Of a DNA stretch of 40,357 bases, positions 1 to 8,265 are shown piece after piece. A program made the position numbers and the translations under genes. The notes below the pieces were generated by a model. It was not told where the DNA came from. It worked only from the letters and a program-made list of their open reading frames with translations, and made no database searches. How positions within the stretch are numbered: position 1 is the stretch's first letter; each line of letters starts with the position of its first letter. This DNA comes from Pseudomonadales bacterium (GTDB taxonomy: Bacteria > Pseudomonadota > Gammaproteobacteria > Pseudomonadales > Azotimanducaceae), in NCBI GenBank assembly GCA_023300545.1, contig JALZVT010000064.1, forward strand, positions 1 through 40,357, given 5' to 3'.

Positions 1-273
1 CGATGTGCCGGGCTGAGCATTGTTTAACGTGGCGCTTGGTGCGCCATATTCAACCAGTCGAACCTTAGTTTGTGGAATATCGAGAACGCCCAGAGTCTGG
101 GTTTGCACTTGATAGCTACCGCCTTTGAGCGAGACAACTTCGCCGCGGATGGTGCTGCCGTCCTGCAAATGGATAGCCGCGGTTTCAGCCGTTGACGCTA
201 CGCAGGCAAAGCTCAGTAGCGCCCCAGCAAATAAGGGTCGAATAGTGGCGGTGAGTCGAGCCAGTCGATTCAT
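1..273 (-). CDS. Exported protein of unknown function, C-terminus cut by window edge
   Basis: The reading frame starts at an ATG whose complement is 271-273 and runs off the left edge without a stop, giving 91 codons. A GGAG ribosome site lies about nine bases upstream of the ATG. The first 29 residues form a typical signal peptide: basic MNRLARL, a hydrophobic core, then ASTAE, so export is likely. After it comes a short beta-rich stretch (IHLQDGSTIRGEVVSLKGGSYQVQT) like the small barrel seen at the start of many periplasmic proteins, where a DG.x.G..V motif alternates with hydrophobic residues. The function cannot be named without the missing C-terminal part. Confidence 0.7.
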   Translation of the reverse strand, partial: MNRLARLTATIRPLFAGALLSFACVASTAETAAIHLQDGSTIRGEVVSLKGGSYQVQTQTLGVLDIPQTKVRLVEYGAPSATLNNAQPGTS

Positions 274-479
274 GGGGTCATCTCCGTGAACGATAATATG
301 CGTTGCAGCCATGCTAACCTGCTTCAGAGCAGGGGTGTGAGGCGGGGGCCAAAAATATGAACTGTGACCGGTTTGCTGTGCATTGCAGGCCAACTGTGGG
401 TGGTCGGCCTGGCATTTACTGCAATCTGGCGTTAAACAACGTTCTGGATTGAGAGTGACTTAAAGGGAAATAAAACAGT

Positions 480-1811
480 ATGGCGCTCAAGAAGTCGACA
501 ATCTTTTACTACGGTCTCACCGATCTACCGGTGATGATGTCGATTTTTCCGGTGCTGGTGTTTGTCCCGAAATACTACGCCAGTGACCTAGGCGTCTCGC
601 TGGGTCTCGTTAGTTGGATCGTGTTTGGTGTACGCATATTTGATGTGTTCACGGATCCCGTTTGTGGCTACCTGTGTGATCGAACCAATACCCGTTGGGG
701 CAGGCGGAGGCCCTGGATTGCCGCTGCAGCGCCGGTGATGATGGCAGCAGTATTTATGTTGTTTTTGCCGCCTGAAGGCGCTGGTGCCTGGCATTTGCTG
801 ATTTGGATGTCGGTACTCAGCGTGGGCACAACCATGATGTTGATTCCCTATTACGCGTGGGCGGCTGAACTGTCACCCGACTACAATGAGCGTTCTCGGA
901 TCACCGGTGCTCGCTCTGCACTGGGTGTTGTCGGTAATTTTCTAGCGCAGTTCATTCCGGTTGTTGCGCTGCTTGTTTGGGGTGTCGGCGGTAGCGAAGC
1001 CGTGCTCAAACTTGTGGGTATTACGATATTGGTTGTGATGCCAGTCTGCGTCTATCTCACCGTCACCAAGGTGGGCGAATCACGAGACTACGAGAACTCC
1101 AGAATCTCGACGGTTGATGGTTTGCGATTGATGGCCGAGAACGGTCCTTTCCTGCGCCTGATACTTGCGTTTGGTGTGTCATCCACGGCTCTGGCAATGA
1201 CCACGCCGTTGTACATTTTCTTTATTGCGTTTGTGCTCAAAGCCGAAAAGCAGGCGCCTATTATGCTGGCCTGTTTTTACCTGGCTAATCTGCTGGCAGT
1301 GCCTTTCTGGGTTTGGTTGAGTGGCAAAATCGGTAAGCACCGGGCTTATGTGGGCAGTTTTTCAATCATAGCGCTGGCACACCCGTTTTATTTGTTGCTT
1401 GGCGAGGGCGACTTCTGGTGGATGTTGCCAATAACCATCACAACCGGTTTTGCTGCGGGTGGGTTTGCGGCCTTACCCAACTCCATGAAGGCGGACGTGA
1501 TTGACTTTGATCATGTAAAAAGCGGCGAGAACCGCGCAGGGCAGTTTTTTGCAACCTGGTCGTTTACCTACAAGCTGGCCGCTTCGCTGGGTGCCTGGCT
1601 CGCGCTGCAGGGGTTGTCCTGGTTTCAATTCAATCCCGATCCTGCAGGTATAAATTCCCCGGAGCAATTGTTTGGACTGCGGTTTCTGTTTGCGCTTGCG
1701 CCCTCAGCGTTTTACCTGGGGGCCTGTGCGCTTATTTGGAAATACCCAATTACCGAGGCCAAGCACGCCGAGGTTCGACAACAGCTGGCCAACATGGAAC
1801 AGACGGCTTGA
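480..1811 (+). CDS. MFS sugar/cation symporter of the GPH (MelB-like) family
   Basis: This 443-residue inner-membrane transporter has about twelve hydrophobic segments. The loop after the second segment carries the GPH/MFS_2 signature: D59-P60 followed by DRTNTRWGRRRPW at 67-79. Family members co-transport glycosides, hexuronides or related solutes with H+ or Na+. The length is usual for the family. The start is preceded by an AAAGGGA site. It converges with the dehydrogenase gene at 1815 with only three bases between the stops, so no terminator separates them. The substrate is not readable from the sequence; the neighbouring dehydrogenase hints at an organic acid or sugar acid, but this is weak inference. 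Confidence 0.85.
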   Translation: MALKKSTIFYYGLTDLPVMMSIFPVLVFVPKYYASDLGVSLGLVSWIVFGVRIFDVFTDPVCGYLCDRTNTRWGRRRPWIAAAAPVMMAAVFMLFLPPEGAGAWHLLIWMSVLSVGTTMMLIPYYAWAAELSPDYNERSRITGARSALGVVGNFLAQFIPVVALLVWGVGGSEAVLKLVGITILVVMPVCVYLTVTKVGESRDYENSRISTVDGLRLMAENGPFLRLILAFGVSSTALAMTTPLYIFFIAFVLKAEKQAPIMLACFYLANLLAVPFWVWLSGKIGKHRAYVGSFSIIALAHPFYLLLGEGDFWWMLPITITTGFAAGGFAALPNSMKADVIDFDHVKSGENRAGQFFATWSFTYKLAASLGAWLALQGLSWFQFNPDPAGINSPEQLFGLRFLFALAPSAFYLGACALIWKYPITEAKHAEVRQQLANMEQTA

Positions 1812-1814
1812 CGT

Positions 1815-2906
1815 TTAGCCTGCAAGCGCTTTGGCGATCGCATGACAAAATTCCTGAGTAGAGGCGGTGCCCCCTTGATCCCGGGTGAGTGCACGACCGT
1901 CTGCGTAAACACGAGTAATCGCCCGCTCTAGTGCGCGAGCCTTCCCGCCAAAGTCGAGATAGTCGAGCATCATCACGGCCGACCGCAAGCAGGCTGTGGG
2001 GTTGATGATGTTTTGGCCGACGATGTCTGGTGCGGTGCCGTGGGCCGATTCGAAATAGGCGTAGCGATCGCCATAGCAGCCACTGGCCGCTAGCCCCATG
2101 CCGCCCATCATGCCAGCGGCTCCATCGCTGAGTATGTCGCCATACAGGTTGGGCATCACCACAACGTCAAACTGGTGTGGGTCGGCAATCATTCGACAGC
2201 AAAAGTCATCAACGATGTAGGTGTCGTACTCAATGTCGGGGTAGTTCTTTGCGACCTCACCAGCCACTTCTTTGAAGTAACCATCAGACACACTGAGCAT
2301 GTTGTACTTGCTGGTGACGGTGACCTTATTTTTGCCAAGTCCCGCCGCTTTGCGCCGTTTTGCCAGTTCGAAGCCAAAGCGGACAACGCGCTCGGTGCCT
2401 TCTTCGGTGATTGCCTTGATGGCAAATTTGCCAGGGCCAAATTCGCCAATGCCTTTGCGTGCCGTGCGCGAGGTGAGATTGAGGTGCGCGAGTTCTTCCA
2501 GGTCGCCCTCAATGCCAAGGTATAGGTCTTCGAGGTTTTCCCGAATGATCACAAAGTCCATGCCTTCAGGTTTTGCCAGCGGGGAATTGAATCCTGGCAG
2601 GTAGTGGCAAGGACGTACGTTGGCGTAGGTGCCGCGCCCCCAGCGTAAATAGAATAGGGCGGCGCCACTGCTGCCCGAGGTTGCGCCAAAAAACGTGGTG
2701 TCAGAGGCGTCAATCATGGCCTTGGCCGCGGCTGGAAAAGCGCCTTCGCCGTTCGCTTGTGAAACCTCACCTATTTCCGGGTACTGCCACTCGATGGGGA
2801 GCTGTAAGGATTTAAGCAAATCGACGGTGGGGCGCATCGCTTCGGGGGAGGCGTCGTCGCCTTCGATGACAACCACTTTTTTCTGCGCCTGTTGCTCTGT
2901 ACTCAT
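1815..2906 (-). CDS. Isocitrate/isopropylmalate dehydrogenase-family oxidoreductase
   Basis: This 363-residue protein belongs to the metal-dependent beta-decarboxylating dehydrogenase family, which oxidises 2-hydroxy acids (isocitrate, 3-isopropylmalate, tartrate/malate types) with NAD(P)+. Visible family motifs are YANVRP ending at R100, the RENLEDLY block at 123-130 (normally RENTEGLY), K201, the metal-binding aspartates around D234, D258 and D262 (YGDILSDGAAG) and the nucleotide motif HGTAPDI at 290-296. The N-terminal motif, usually GDGIGPE, is altered to GDDASPE at 16-22. The changed RENLED and GDDASPE blocks argue against a housekeeping LeuB or Icd, so I leave the substrate open. AGGG lies about eight bases before the ATG. 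It is divergent from the sulfite dehydrogenase gene. Confidence 0.85.
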   Translation of the reverse strand: MSTEQQAQKKVVVIEGDDASPEAMRPTVDLLKSLQLPIEWQYPEIGEVSQANGEGAFPAAAKAMIDASDTTFFGATSGSSGAALFYLRWGRGTYANVRPCHYLPGFNSPLAKPEGMDFVIIRENLEDLYLGIEGDLEELAHLNLTSRTARKGIGEFGPGKFAIKAITEEGTERVVRFGFELAKRRKAAGLGKNKVTVTSKYNMLSVSDGYFKEVAGEVAKNYPDIEYDTYIVDDFCCRMIADPHQFDVVVMPNLYGDILSDGAAGMMGGMGLAASGCYGDRYAYFESAHGTAPDIVGQNIINPTACLRSAVMMLDYLDFGGKARALERAITRVYADGRALTRDQGGTASTQEFCHAIAKALAG

Positions 2907-3065
2907 TGGATAACCCTGTTTTTGTTGTCGGACCGAGTGAGATTAGCACGGTGATTACCTCAGATAATGCCTGTGCTAGGCTCCGCAAACCGCGACTTCA
3001 GCAGTCGTTGCGGCCATTGGCAAAAGTAGCCGTTACTGCTGCCTTACAGAAACTGAGGGCCAAGC

Positions 3066-4412
3066 ATGGACGAACGTGGACTAACCGAGCTACAGCGGGC
3101 GCTAATCGATGCGGCACCCGATACTGTTGGGGTGGACGCTGCAGGCATGAGCCGGCGCCAGCTGTTAACCAGCGGGCTTGCCCTGTCAGCCTGGCGAATG
3201 TTGGGGATGGCAGTGCCGATGGCACGCTTCGCGCCGGTCGGACTATTGCCGGTGGCGAGTTACGCCGCGGCCTCAGGCGAAGTGATTGCCACGGCTCAGG
3301 CCGCCCAGGCGCTGTCGGGGCCTTTGGCTATCGCCGGCAAGCAGGGTTTGCGCTTGCTTAACGATCGTCCACTCAATGCAGAGACGCCAGCGCATCTGCT
3401 CGCTGATGCAATTACACCCACAAAAGCTCTGTTTGTGCGCAACAACGGCGTACCGCCGGTCAATGTGGATCCGGCAACATGGAGCTTAAGAGTGCATGGC
3501 GAAGCTTGCGAGACACCACGAACCTTTTCACTGGCGCAGCTGCGCAGTGAGTTCAAATCGGCCACGCTGCAACTGCAAATGGAATGCGGTGGCAATGGCC
3601 GCTCAGAGTTTCGCCCGCGCGCGAGCGGTAACCAGTGGAGTACTGGGGCGGTCGGTTGTCCAGAATGGACGGGAGCTCGGTTGGCTGATGTGCTCAAAGC
3701 CTGCGGTGTCACTCGCAGGGCTAAGTACGTCGCTTATGTTGGCGCTGATACGCACCTGTCAGGAGACCCAAACAAACAGCCTATTTCGCGTGGGGTGCCG
3801 ATCGGGAAGGCGATGGAGAAAGAATCGTTGTTGGCGTATGCACTCAATGGTGGTTCGGTTTGGAACCTCCACGGCGCACCGCTGCGCATGGTGTGCGGTG
3901 GTTGGCCCGGGTCAGTTAGCGGCAAGTGGGTGACCGAGATATTGATACGTGATCGTGAGCACGACGGCCCAAAGATGGGGGGTAAGTCTTATCGTGTTCC
4001 CAGTTTAAGCGTTGCCCCCGGAACTAAGGTCGACGACAAAGATATGCGCATCATTGAATCGATGCCGGTTAAGTCTTTGATCACCTTTCCAGAGTCGGGC
4101 GTGCGGACCATTCGCAGCACTGAGTTGGCTGTGCGTGGACAGGCCTGGGCGGGTGACAATCGAGTAAAGGCCGTTGACATCAGCATTGATTTTGGTGCGA
4201 CCTGGCAGCGCACAGAATTGTCTAGGCCCGCAAACAGGTTGGCTTGGCAGCAGTTCGAAACCAAGATCGCGTTCCAGCAGCCAGGCTATTACGAAGTCTG
4301 GGCGCGCGCGCGTGATGACCAAGATCGCATGCAGCCGATGATCGTGCCCGGTTGGAATCCCAAGGGGTATCTGAACAATGCCTGCCATCGCGTTGCGGTA
4401 CAGGTTGTTTAG
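3066..4412 (+). CDS. Tat-exported molybdopterin sulfite dehydrogenase, catalytic subunit (SorA/SoxC-like)
   Basis: This 448-residue periplasmic molybdoenzyme is of the sulfite oxidase family. A twin-arginine signal (SRRQLLTSG, R30-R31) follows an unusual 27-residue N-terminal extension; an alternative start at 3147 would remove it. The molybdenum-cofactor domain shows the Mo-ligating cysteine C174 in MECGGNGR, then GNQW..GAVG and WTGARLADVL, typical of SorA and SoxC. The last third matches the Mo-co oxidoreductase dimerisation domain. The next gene, one base downstream, is a mono-heme cytochrome c. This is the arrangement of SorAB, where electrons from sulfite oxidation to sulfate pass to the cytochrome. 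SoxC is the main alternative, but no other sox genes are nearby. AGGG precedes the start. Confidence 0.82.
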   Translation: MDERGLTELQRALIDAAPDTVGVDAAGMSRRQLLTSGLALSAWRMLGMAVPMARFAPVGLLPVASYAAASGEVIATAQAAQALSGPLAIAGKQGLRLLNDRPLNAETPAHLLADAITPTKALFVRNNGVPPVNVDPATWSLRVHGEACETPRTFSLAQLRSEFKSATLQLQMECGGNGRSEFRPRASGNQWSTGAVGCPEWTGARLADVLKACGVTRRAKYVAYVGADTHLSGDPNKQPISRGVPIGKAMEKESLLAYALNGGSVWNLHGAPLRMVCGGWPGSVSGKWVTEILIRDREHDGPKMGGKSYRVPSLSVAPGTKVDDKDMRIIESMPVKSLITFPESGVRTIRSTELAVRGQAWAGDNRVKAVDISIDFGATWQRTELSRPANRLAWQQFETKIAFQQPGYYEVWARARDDQDRMQPMIVPGWNPKGYLNNACHRVAVQVV

Positions 4413-4413
4413 A

Positions 4414-4791
4414 ATGCGCCGGTTGTTGGGGTTTAATGGCTGGCATAAAAGGTGGCTTGTAGCTGCCATTTTTGTCTGCACAGTGCCCTTTATCGGGAAC
4501 GCTGCTGAGCCGGGCGATGCGGCACTTGATTCAAGCAGTGGCCTGATCATAGACACTGACTGGGAATTGGCCAAAGCCCACTGTGGGGCTTGTCATTCTT
4601 ATCGTTTGGTTACCGCCAACCGAGGCGATCGCGACTACTGGCTAACGACGTTGCGCTGGATGCAGCGCACCCAGAACCTGTGGCCCATTCCACCGGAACA
4701 AGAGGGCAAGTTGCTCGATTATTTGGCGGCCAATTACAGTGAGTCGGAGTGGGGCCGGCGACCACCATTGTCGCCGACCCTGTTGCCCTAA
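4414..4791 (+). CDS. Mono-heme cytochrome c, electron acceptor of the sulfite dehydrogenase (SorB-like)
   Basis: This 125-residue protein has a signal peptide ending near GNA-AEP (residue 30) and one heme c site, C57-G-A-C60-H61. M83 in LRWMQRT is a plausible sixth heme ligand. I chose the ATG at 4414 because it lies one base after the stop of the upstream enzyme and begins a good signal peptide. An in-frame ATG at 4378 would lie inside the upstream gene. Length and spacing of heme site and methionine resemble SorB cytochromes. It probably receives electrons from the molybdenum subunit in the periplasm and passes them to the respiratory chain. Confidence 0.8.
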   Translation: MRRLLGFNGWHKRWLVAAIFVCTVPFIGNAAEPGDAALDSSSGLIIDTDWELAKAHCGACHSYRLVTANRGDRDYWLTTLRWMQRTQNLWPIPPEQEGKLLDYLAANYSESEWGRRPPLSPTLLP

Positions 4792-4803
4792 TTAGATTGA
4801 GAG

Positions 4804-6723
4804 CTACTTAAAACTGTTGATCCAAAGATCGACCCGACGTTCAAGCAAGGCGAGTGGCAGTGCGCCACCACCGAGCACGGTGTCGTGGAACCCGGCAATA
4901 TCGAAGTCTTCGCCCAGTGCCTGTTCAGCTTTTGTCCGTAGCTCGCGAATCTTCAGCATGCCAATTTTATAGCTGGTGGCCTGACCGGGCGTCACGATGT
5001 AGCGCCGAATTTCCGAGGTAATGCTGGCCAATGGCTCGGGTGAGTTGCTGGCGAAGTAATCGATCGCCTGCTGTTCTGTCCAGCCCATGGAATGCAGACC
5101 GGTGTCAACAACCAGGCGAATGGCGCGCCACAGCTCGCTGGTGAGTCGTCCGAAGTTGGCGTAGGGATCGTCGTAGGCGCCCATCTCGATGGCCAGCCAT
5201 TCGGCGTACAGCGCCCAGCCTTCAATGTAGGCTGTGAAATGGATTTGCCGACGGAAGGTGGGCATCGATTCAAGCTCTTGCGCGATGGCAATCTGCATGT
5301 GGTGTCCGGGCAAGCCCTCGTGGTACGCAATGACCTCAAGTTGGTTAGCCGGCACAGCGGTCATATCAGACAGGTGCACGTAATACACACCGGGGCGCGA
5401 CCCATCCGGTGTGCCGGCTCTGTAGTGCTGTGCGGCGCCGTCTTGTTCGCGGAAAGCTTCGACTCGTTTTACGACCACATCGCCTTTTGGCAGCAGACCA
5501 AAATACTTGGGTAGGCGCTGACGGATGAAGTCGAGTTTGGTCTCGGCGTCGTCAATGTATCGCTGCCGGCCGGCATCGGTATTAGGGTAATAAAATTGCT
5601 TGCCCTCTCGAATGAACGCGAAGAAGTCTTGCAGCGAACCTTTGAATTTGACCTCATTCATCACCGTTAACATCTCAGCGTTCAGGCGCTGCACTTCGTC
5701 AAGACCGAGTTGATGGATTTCGGCTGCAGTCATGTCGGTGGTTGTCGATGCGCGCAGGCGCTCTTCGTAATACGCCTTGCCGCGTGGCAGGCGGCCAACA
5801 CCGGTGGCGATGCGATCTGTGTTGTCGATGTCGCTACGAAACCAGGCGATCAACTCGGCGTAGGCGGGTTCAAAATCTTTAACCAATGCACTGCGTGCTT
5901 CCGCTTCGAGTCGAGCGGCGGTTGGTGGGTCGATCTTGCCGGCTTCAAGCAGTGCTGCAATTTTCGATTTGGCGTCACGCCATATCGCGCTGTCTGCGTC
6001 GCTTGCAGAGGCGCTGCTTGCGACCGTCGTGAATGGCGCGCCGTCGATGATCTTGCTCGACTGGTCAATGACGCCGTCATACGCGAAGCGTGGTGGTCGG
6101 ACGCCCTGTGCGGCGTACTTCTGTGCCCGGCCCAAAAGGGTACGTATGGTGGTCGCTATTCCGCCCAGGCGGGCCGTGTAGGCCTCCATGTCGGCAACCT
6201 CGTCCACCTTGTGGAAATTGATCATGAAGGTCGGGTAGAACGACTGCACGGCACTCATCTGATCAAAAACAAAGTCGTGATTGCGGAATTGATCAGCGTC
6301 AATTTTGCGTTCGTTTTGATACAGCCAGATGTCCCGAGAGAGCTTACCTTCGTCTGTCAGCTGCTCGTAGTCGAATCGTTCACGCAGCTCTGCCGCATTG
6401 GCTCGGCTGATCGAAAGCTCCTTATCCTGCGCAGCTTCGGATGCATCATCAACCTCGTTGTACTTTTCCTTGCGGCCAAGCACGGTCAAGCTGAGCGGGC
6501 TGCGTTGCAGCTCCTCCTCATACTTCGTCTCGAACCAGGCGTTGAGGCGGTCGGTTTCGGATTCTGTTGCGGATTCTGTTGTGGTGGTGTTGTTGATAGC
6601 TCCAGCGAGGGTCTCGCTGGTTGCCGTGCATGCGGATAGCAATACTGCAATCGTTACACTGAACACCGCCAGTAGTAGGCCGGATAGGCCAAATCTGTTA
6701 CTGGTATTCATGGTCGTGGTCAT
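4804..6723 (-). CDS. DUF885-family lipoprotein, predicted zinc peptidase-like
   Basis: This 639-residue DUF885 protein has a lipoprotein signal with lipobox LSA-C32, so it is probably anchored in the outer membrane. The family hallmark H468-E-G-L-P-G-H474-H475 is followed about 26 residues later by E501 in YIEGWALYAEW. This resembles a zincin HExxH-plus-Glu arrangement with an insertion, so metallopeptidase activity is likely but inferred. Residues 41-55 are a Thr/Ser/Glu-rich linker. The ATG at 6723 has no strong ribosome site; an ATG four codons later is equally possible and keeps the signal. It converges with the cytochrome gene with 12 bases between stops. Confidence 0.85.
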   Translation of the reverse strand: MTTTMNTSNRFGLSGLLLAVFSVTIAVLLSACTATSETLAGAINNTTTTESATESETDRLNAWFETKYEEELQRSPLSLTVLGRKEKYNEVDDASEAAQDKELSISRANAAELRERFDYEQLTDEGKLSRDIWLYQNERKIDADQFRNHDFVFDQMSAVQSFYPTFMINFHKVDEVADMEAYTARLGGIATTIRTLLGRAQKYAAQGVRPPRFAYDGVIDQSSKIIDGAPFTTVASSASASDADSAIWRDAKSKIAALLEAGKIDPPTAARLEAEARSALVKDFEPAYAELIAWFRSDIDNTDRIATGVGRLPRGKAYYEERLRASTTTDMTAAEIHQLGLDEVQRLNAEMLTVMNEVKFKGSLQDFFAFIREGKQFYYPNTDAGRQRYIDDAETKLDFIRQRLPKYFGLLPKGDVVVKRVEAFREQDGAAQHYRAGTPDGSRPGVYYVHLSDMTAVPANQLEVIAYHEGLPGHHMQIAIAQELESMPTFRRQIHFTAYIEGWALYAEWLAIEMGAYDDPYANFGRLTSELWRAIRLVVDTGLHSMGWTEQQAIDYFASNSPEPLASITSEIRRYIVTPGQATSYKIGMLKIRELRTKAEQALGEDFDIAGFHDTVLGGGALPLALLERRVDLWINSFK

Positions 6724-6832
6724 CTGGGTAAATGTGGTTTGATTGTACAGGGCATCGGTCTGCGCGTAGCCCGTGACGTGGTAATCTCAGGCGCTGGATA
6801 GGACTATTTTACAAAGAGGGGCAGAGAAACGA

Positions 6833-8203
6833 ATGAATAAGAGATTGAGCGCTTTAGTTGCGTCTGTAGTCGCAATGAGCTTGCTGGTGCTGTCGTTGCC
6901 TGGTTCGGCCCGTGACATGCGCACGGTGCGGCCAGACCGCGAAGGCTTTGATGCGACCCGACTGGCAAAAATCGATACCTACATGAATGCTCAGGTAGAG
7001 GCGGGTGTTATGGCGGGCGGCCTTGGATTGGTCGCGCGTAACGGCAACATTATCTACTCAAGCACCTGGGGCAACAGCGATCGTGAAGCCGGTAAGGCAA
7101 TGGTGGATGACGCTATTTTCCGCATCTATTCCATGAGCAAGCCGATCACGGGTGTGGCACTGATGATGCTGCACGAGGAAGGCAAATTTTTGTTAAACGA
7201 TCCGGTCGCCAAGTATCTGCCGGAACTGGCTAACCTTGAAGTGGCGGTCTCTACCGCTGATGGCGGCACCAGTGCGACCTCTGATGGCACCCAAAGCATG
7301 ACCGAGGGCGAGGGAGACGCAAGCGTTGCCGGCACAACGCGCAAGCCACGTCGTCAGCCCACCGTTCGGGATCTGATGCGGCATACCGCTGGGTTTACCT
7401 ACGGTGTGTTTGGTAACACTGAAGTTGATAAGGCCTATCGAGACGCGGGTTTGCTGCGTGATCACCCGACCCTGACTGACTTTGTGAGCAAGCTGGGTAA
7501 AATCCCTTTGCAATACGAACCCGGTGAGCGTTGGCATTACAGCGTTTCCGTTGACGTGCAGGGTGCATTGATCGAGCGCTTGAGTGGCCAGAAGTTTTCT
7601 GAATTTCTGCGTGAGCGAATTTTTGAGCCATTGGGCATGCCCGATACCAGCTTTACCATTCGCCCCGACAAGCGCGATCGTTTTGCGCAACTCTACGCAC
7701 CAATAGGCACACCCGGCGGGTTGAACGCGTTTCTTAGCACCACCACCTCAACCGAACTAGAGGTTGCTGACGAATACGCCAACCGTGGTTTTCAACCCGG
7801 TGCCACGTTTGAGAGCGGCGGCGGCGGTCTGATTTCCACGGCGATGGACTACCTGCGATTCTCGCAGATGATGTTGAATGGGGGGGAGCTGGACGGCGTT
7901 CGATTGCTGTCACCGCGTACAGTGGAACTCATGAGTCGGGACCACATGGCCGACGTTACAACTGGGTTTGGCGGTAAGGGGTCTGGCTTTGGGCTCGACT
8001 TCGGCGTACTGCTGGATCCGGGTGCTGCGGGTGATGTGGGCTCAGAGGGCGAATACAACTGGGGCGGCGCAGCTGGCACCCGGTTTTGGATCGACCCCAA
8101 GCGACAAATCATTGGTGTGTTTATGGTGCAGAGCATTCCTCACCGCACCGACCTTGCCGGTAAGTTCAAGGTGTTGACCTACGCGTCGATGCTCGGCGAA
8201 TAG
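6833..8203 (+). CDS. Exported serine hydrolase of the class C beta-lactamase/EstB family
   Basis: This 456-residue protein has a signal peptide (cleavage near PGSA-RD, residue 27). The beta-lactamase fold is shown by the S100-M-S-K103 nucleophile motif, the second motif Y236-S-V, the block MRHTAGFTYG at 182-191 and a C-terminal WGGAAGTRFW segment where esterase-type members replace KTG. Such proteins are periplasmic esterases, D-aminopeptidases or peptidases; true beta-lactam hydrolysis is less likely. Residues 140-172 are a low-complexity Ser/Thr/Gly/Glu insertion ahead of RKPRRQPTVRD. It is divergent from the DUF885 lipoprotein gene. Substrate unknown. Confidence 0.85.
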   Translation: MNKRLSALVASVVAMSLLVLSLPGSARDMRTVRPDREGFDATRLAKIDTYMNAQVEAGVMAGGLGLVARNGNIIYSSTWGNSDREAGKAMVDDAIFRIYSMSKPITGVALMMLHEEGKFLLNDPVAKYLPELANLEVAVSTADGGTSATSDGTQSMTEGEGDASVAGTTRKPRRQPTVRDLMRHTAGFTYGVFGNTEVDKAYRDAGLLRDHPTLTDFVSKLGKIPLQYEPGERWHYSVSVDVQGALIERLSGQKFSEFLRERIFEPLGMPDTSFTIRPDKRDRFAQLYAPIGTPGGLNAFLSTTTSTELEVADEYANRGFQPGATFESGGGGLISTAMDYLRFSQMMLNGGELDGVRLLSPRTVELMSRDHMADVTTGFGGKGSGFGLDFGVLLDPGAAGDVGSEGEYNWGGAAGTRFWIDPKRQIIGVFMVQSIPHRTDLAGKFKVLTYASMLGE

Positions 8204-8230
8204 TTGGGATGATGCGGGCGCAGATGATGC

Positions 8231-8254
8231 GGGGTCAGAATTAATTCTGACCCC
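8231..8254. repeat. Perfect 24-bp palindrome, copy 1 (GGGGTCAGAATT half-site)
   Basis: Twelve bases GGGGTCAGAATT are followed directly by their exact reverse complement. The same 24 bp occurs at 39668-39691 and 39710-39733. This copy sits in the 62-bp space between two converging genes, where it could fold as a hairpin on either strand. From general knowledge, similar GGGGTCAG...CTGACCCC palindromes are dispersed in many proteobacterial genomes, sometimes next to REP-associated tyrosine transposases. No transposase is present in this window. Confidence 0.9.
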
Positions 8255-8265
8255 TTCTGCCATCC

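Noticed and set aside
318-333. CCTGCT-TCAG-AGCAGG hairpin as a terminator
   Set aside because: The stem is only six pairs with no T-run on either strand, so a terminator role is not supported.
5710-6639. 309-codon open frame on the plus strand
   Set aside because: It lies wholly antisense to the DUF885 lipoprotein gene, which has a lipobox and family motifs; the antisense translation has no recognisable domain and an odd Cys/Gly-rich composition.
6833-8203. Antibiotic-resistance beta-lactamase
   Set aside because: It has the fold and SxxK motif, but the third motif is not KTG and the overall sequence fits esterase/peptidase-type members.
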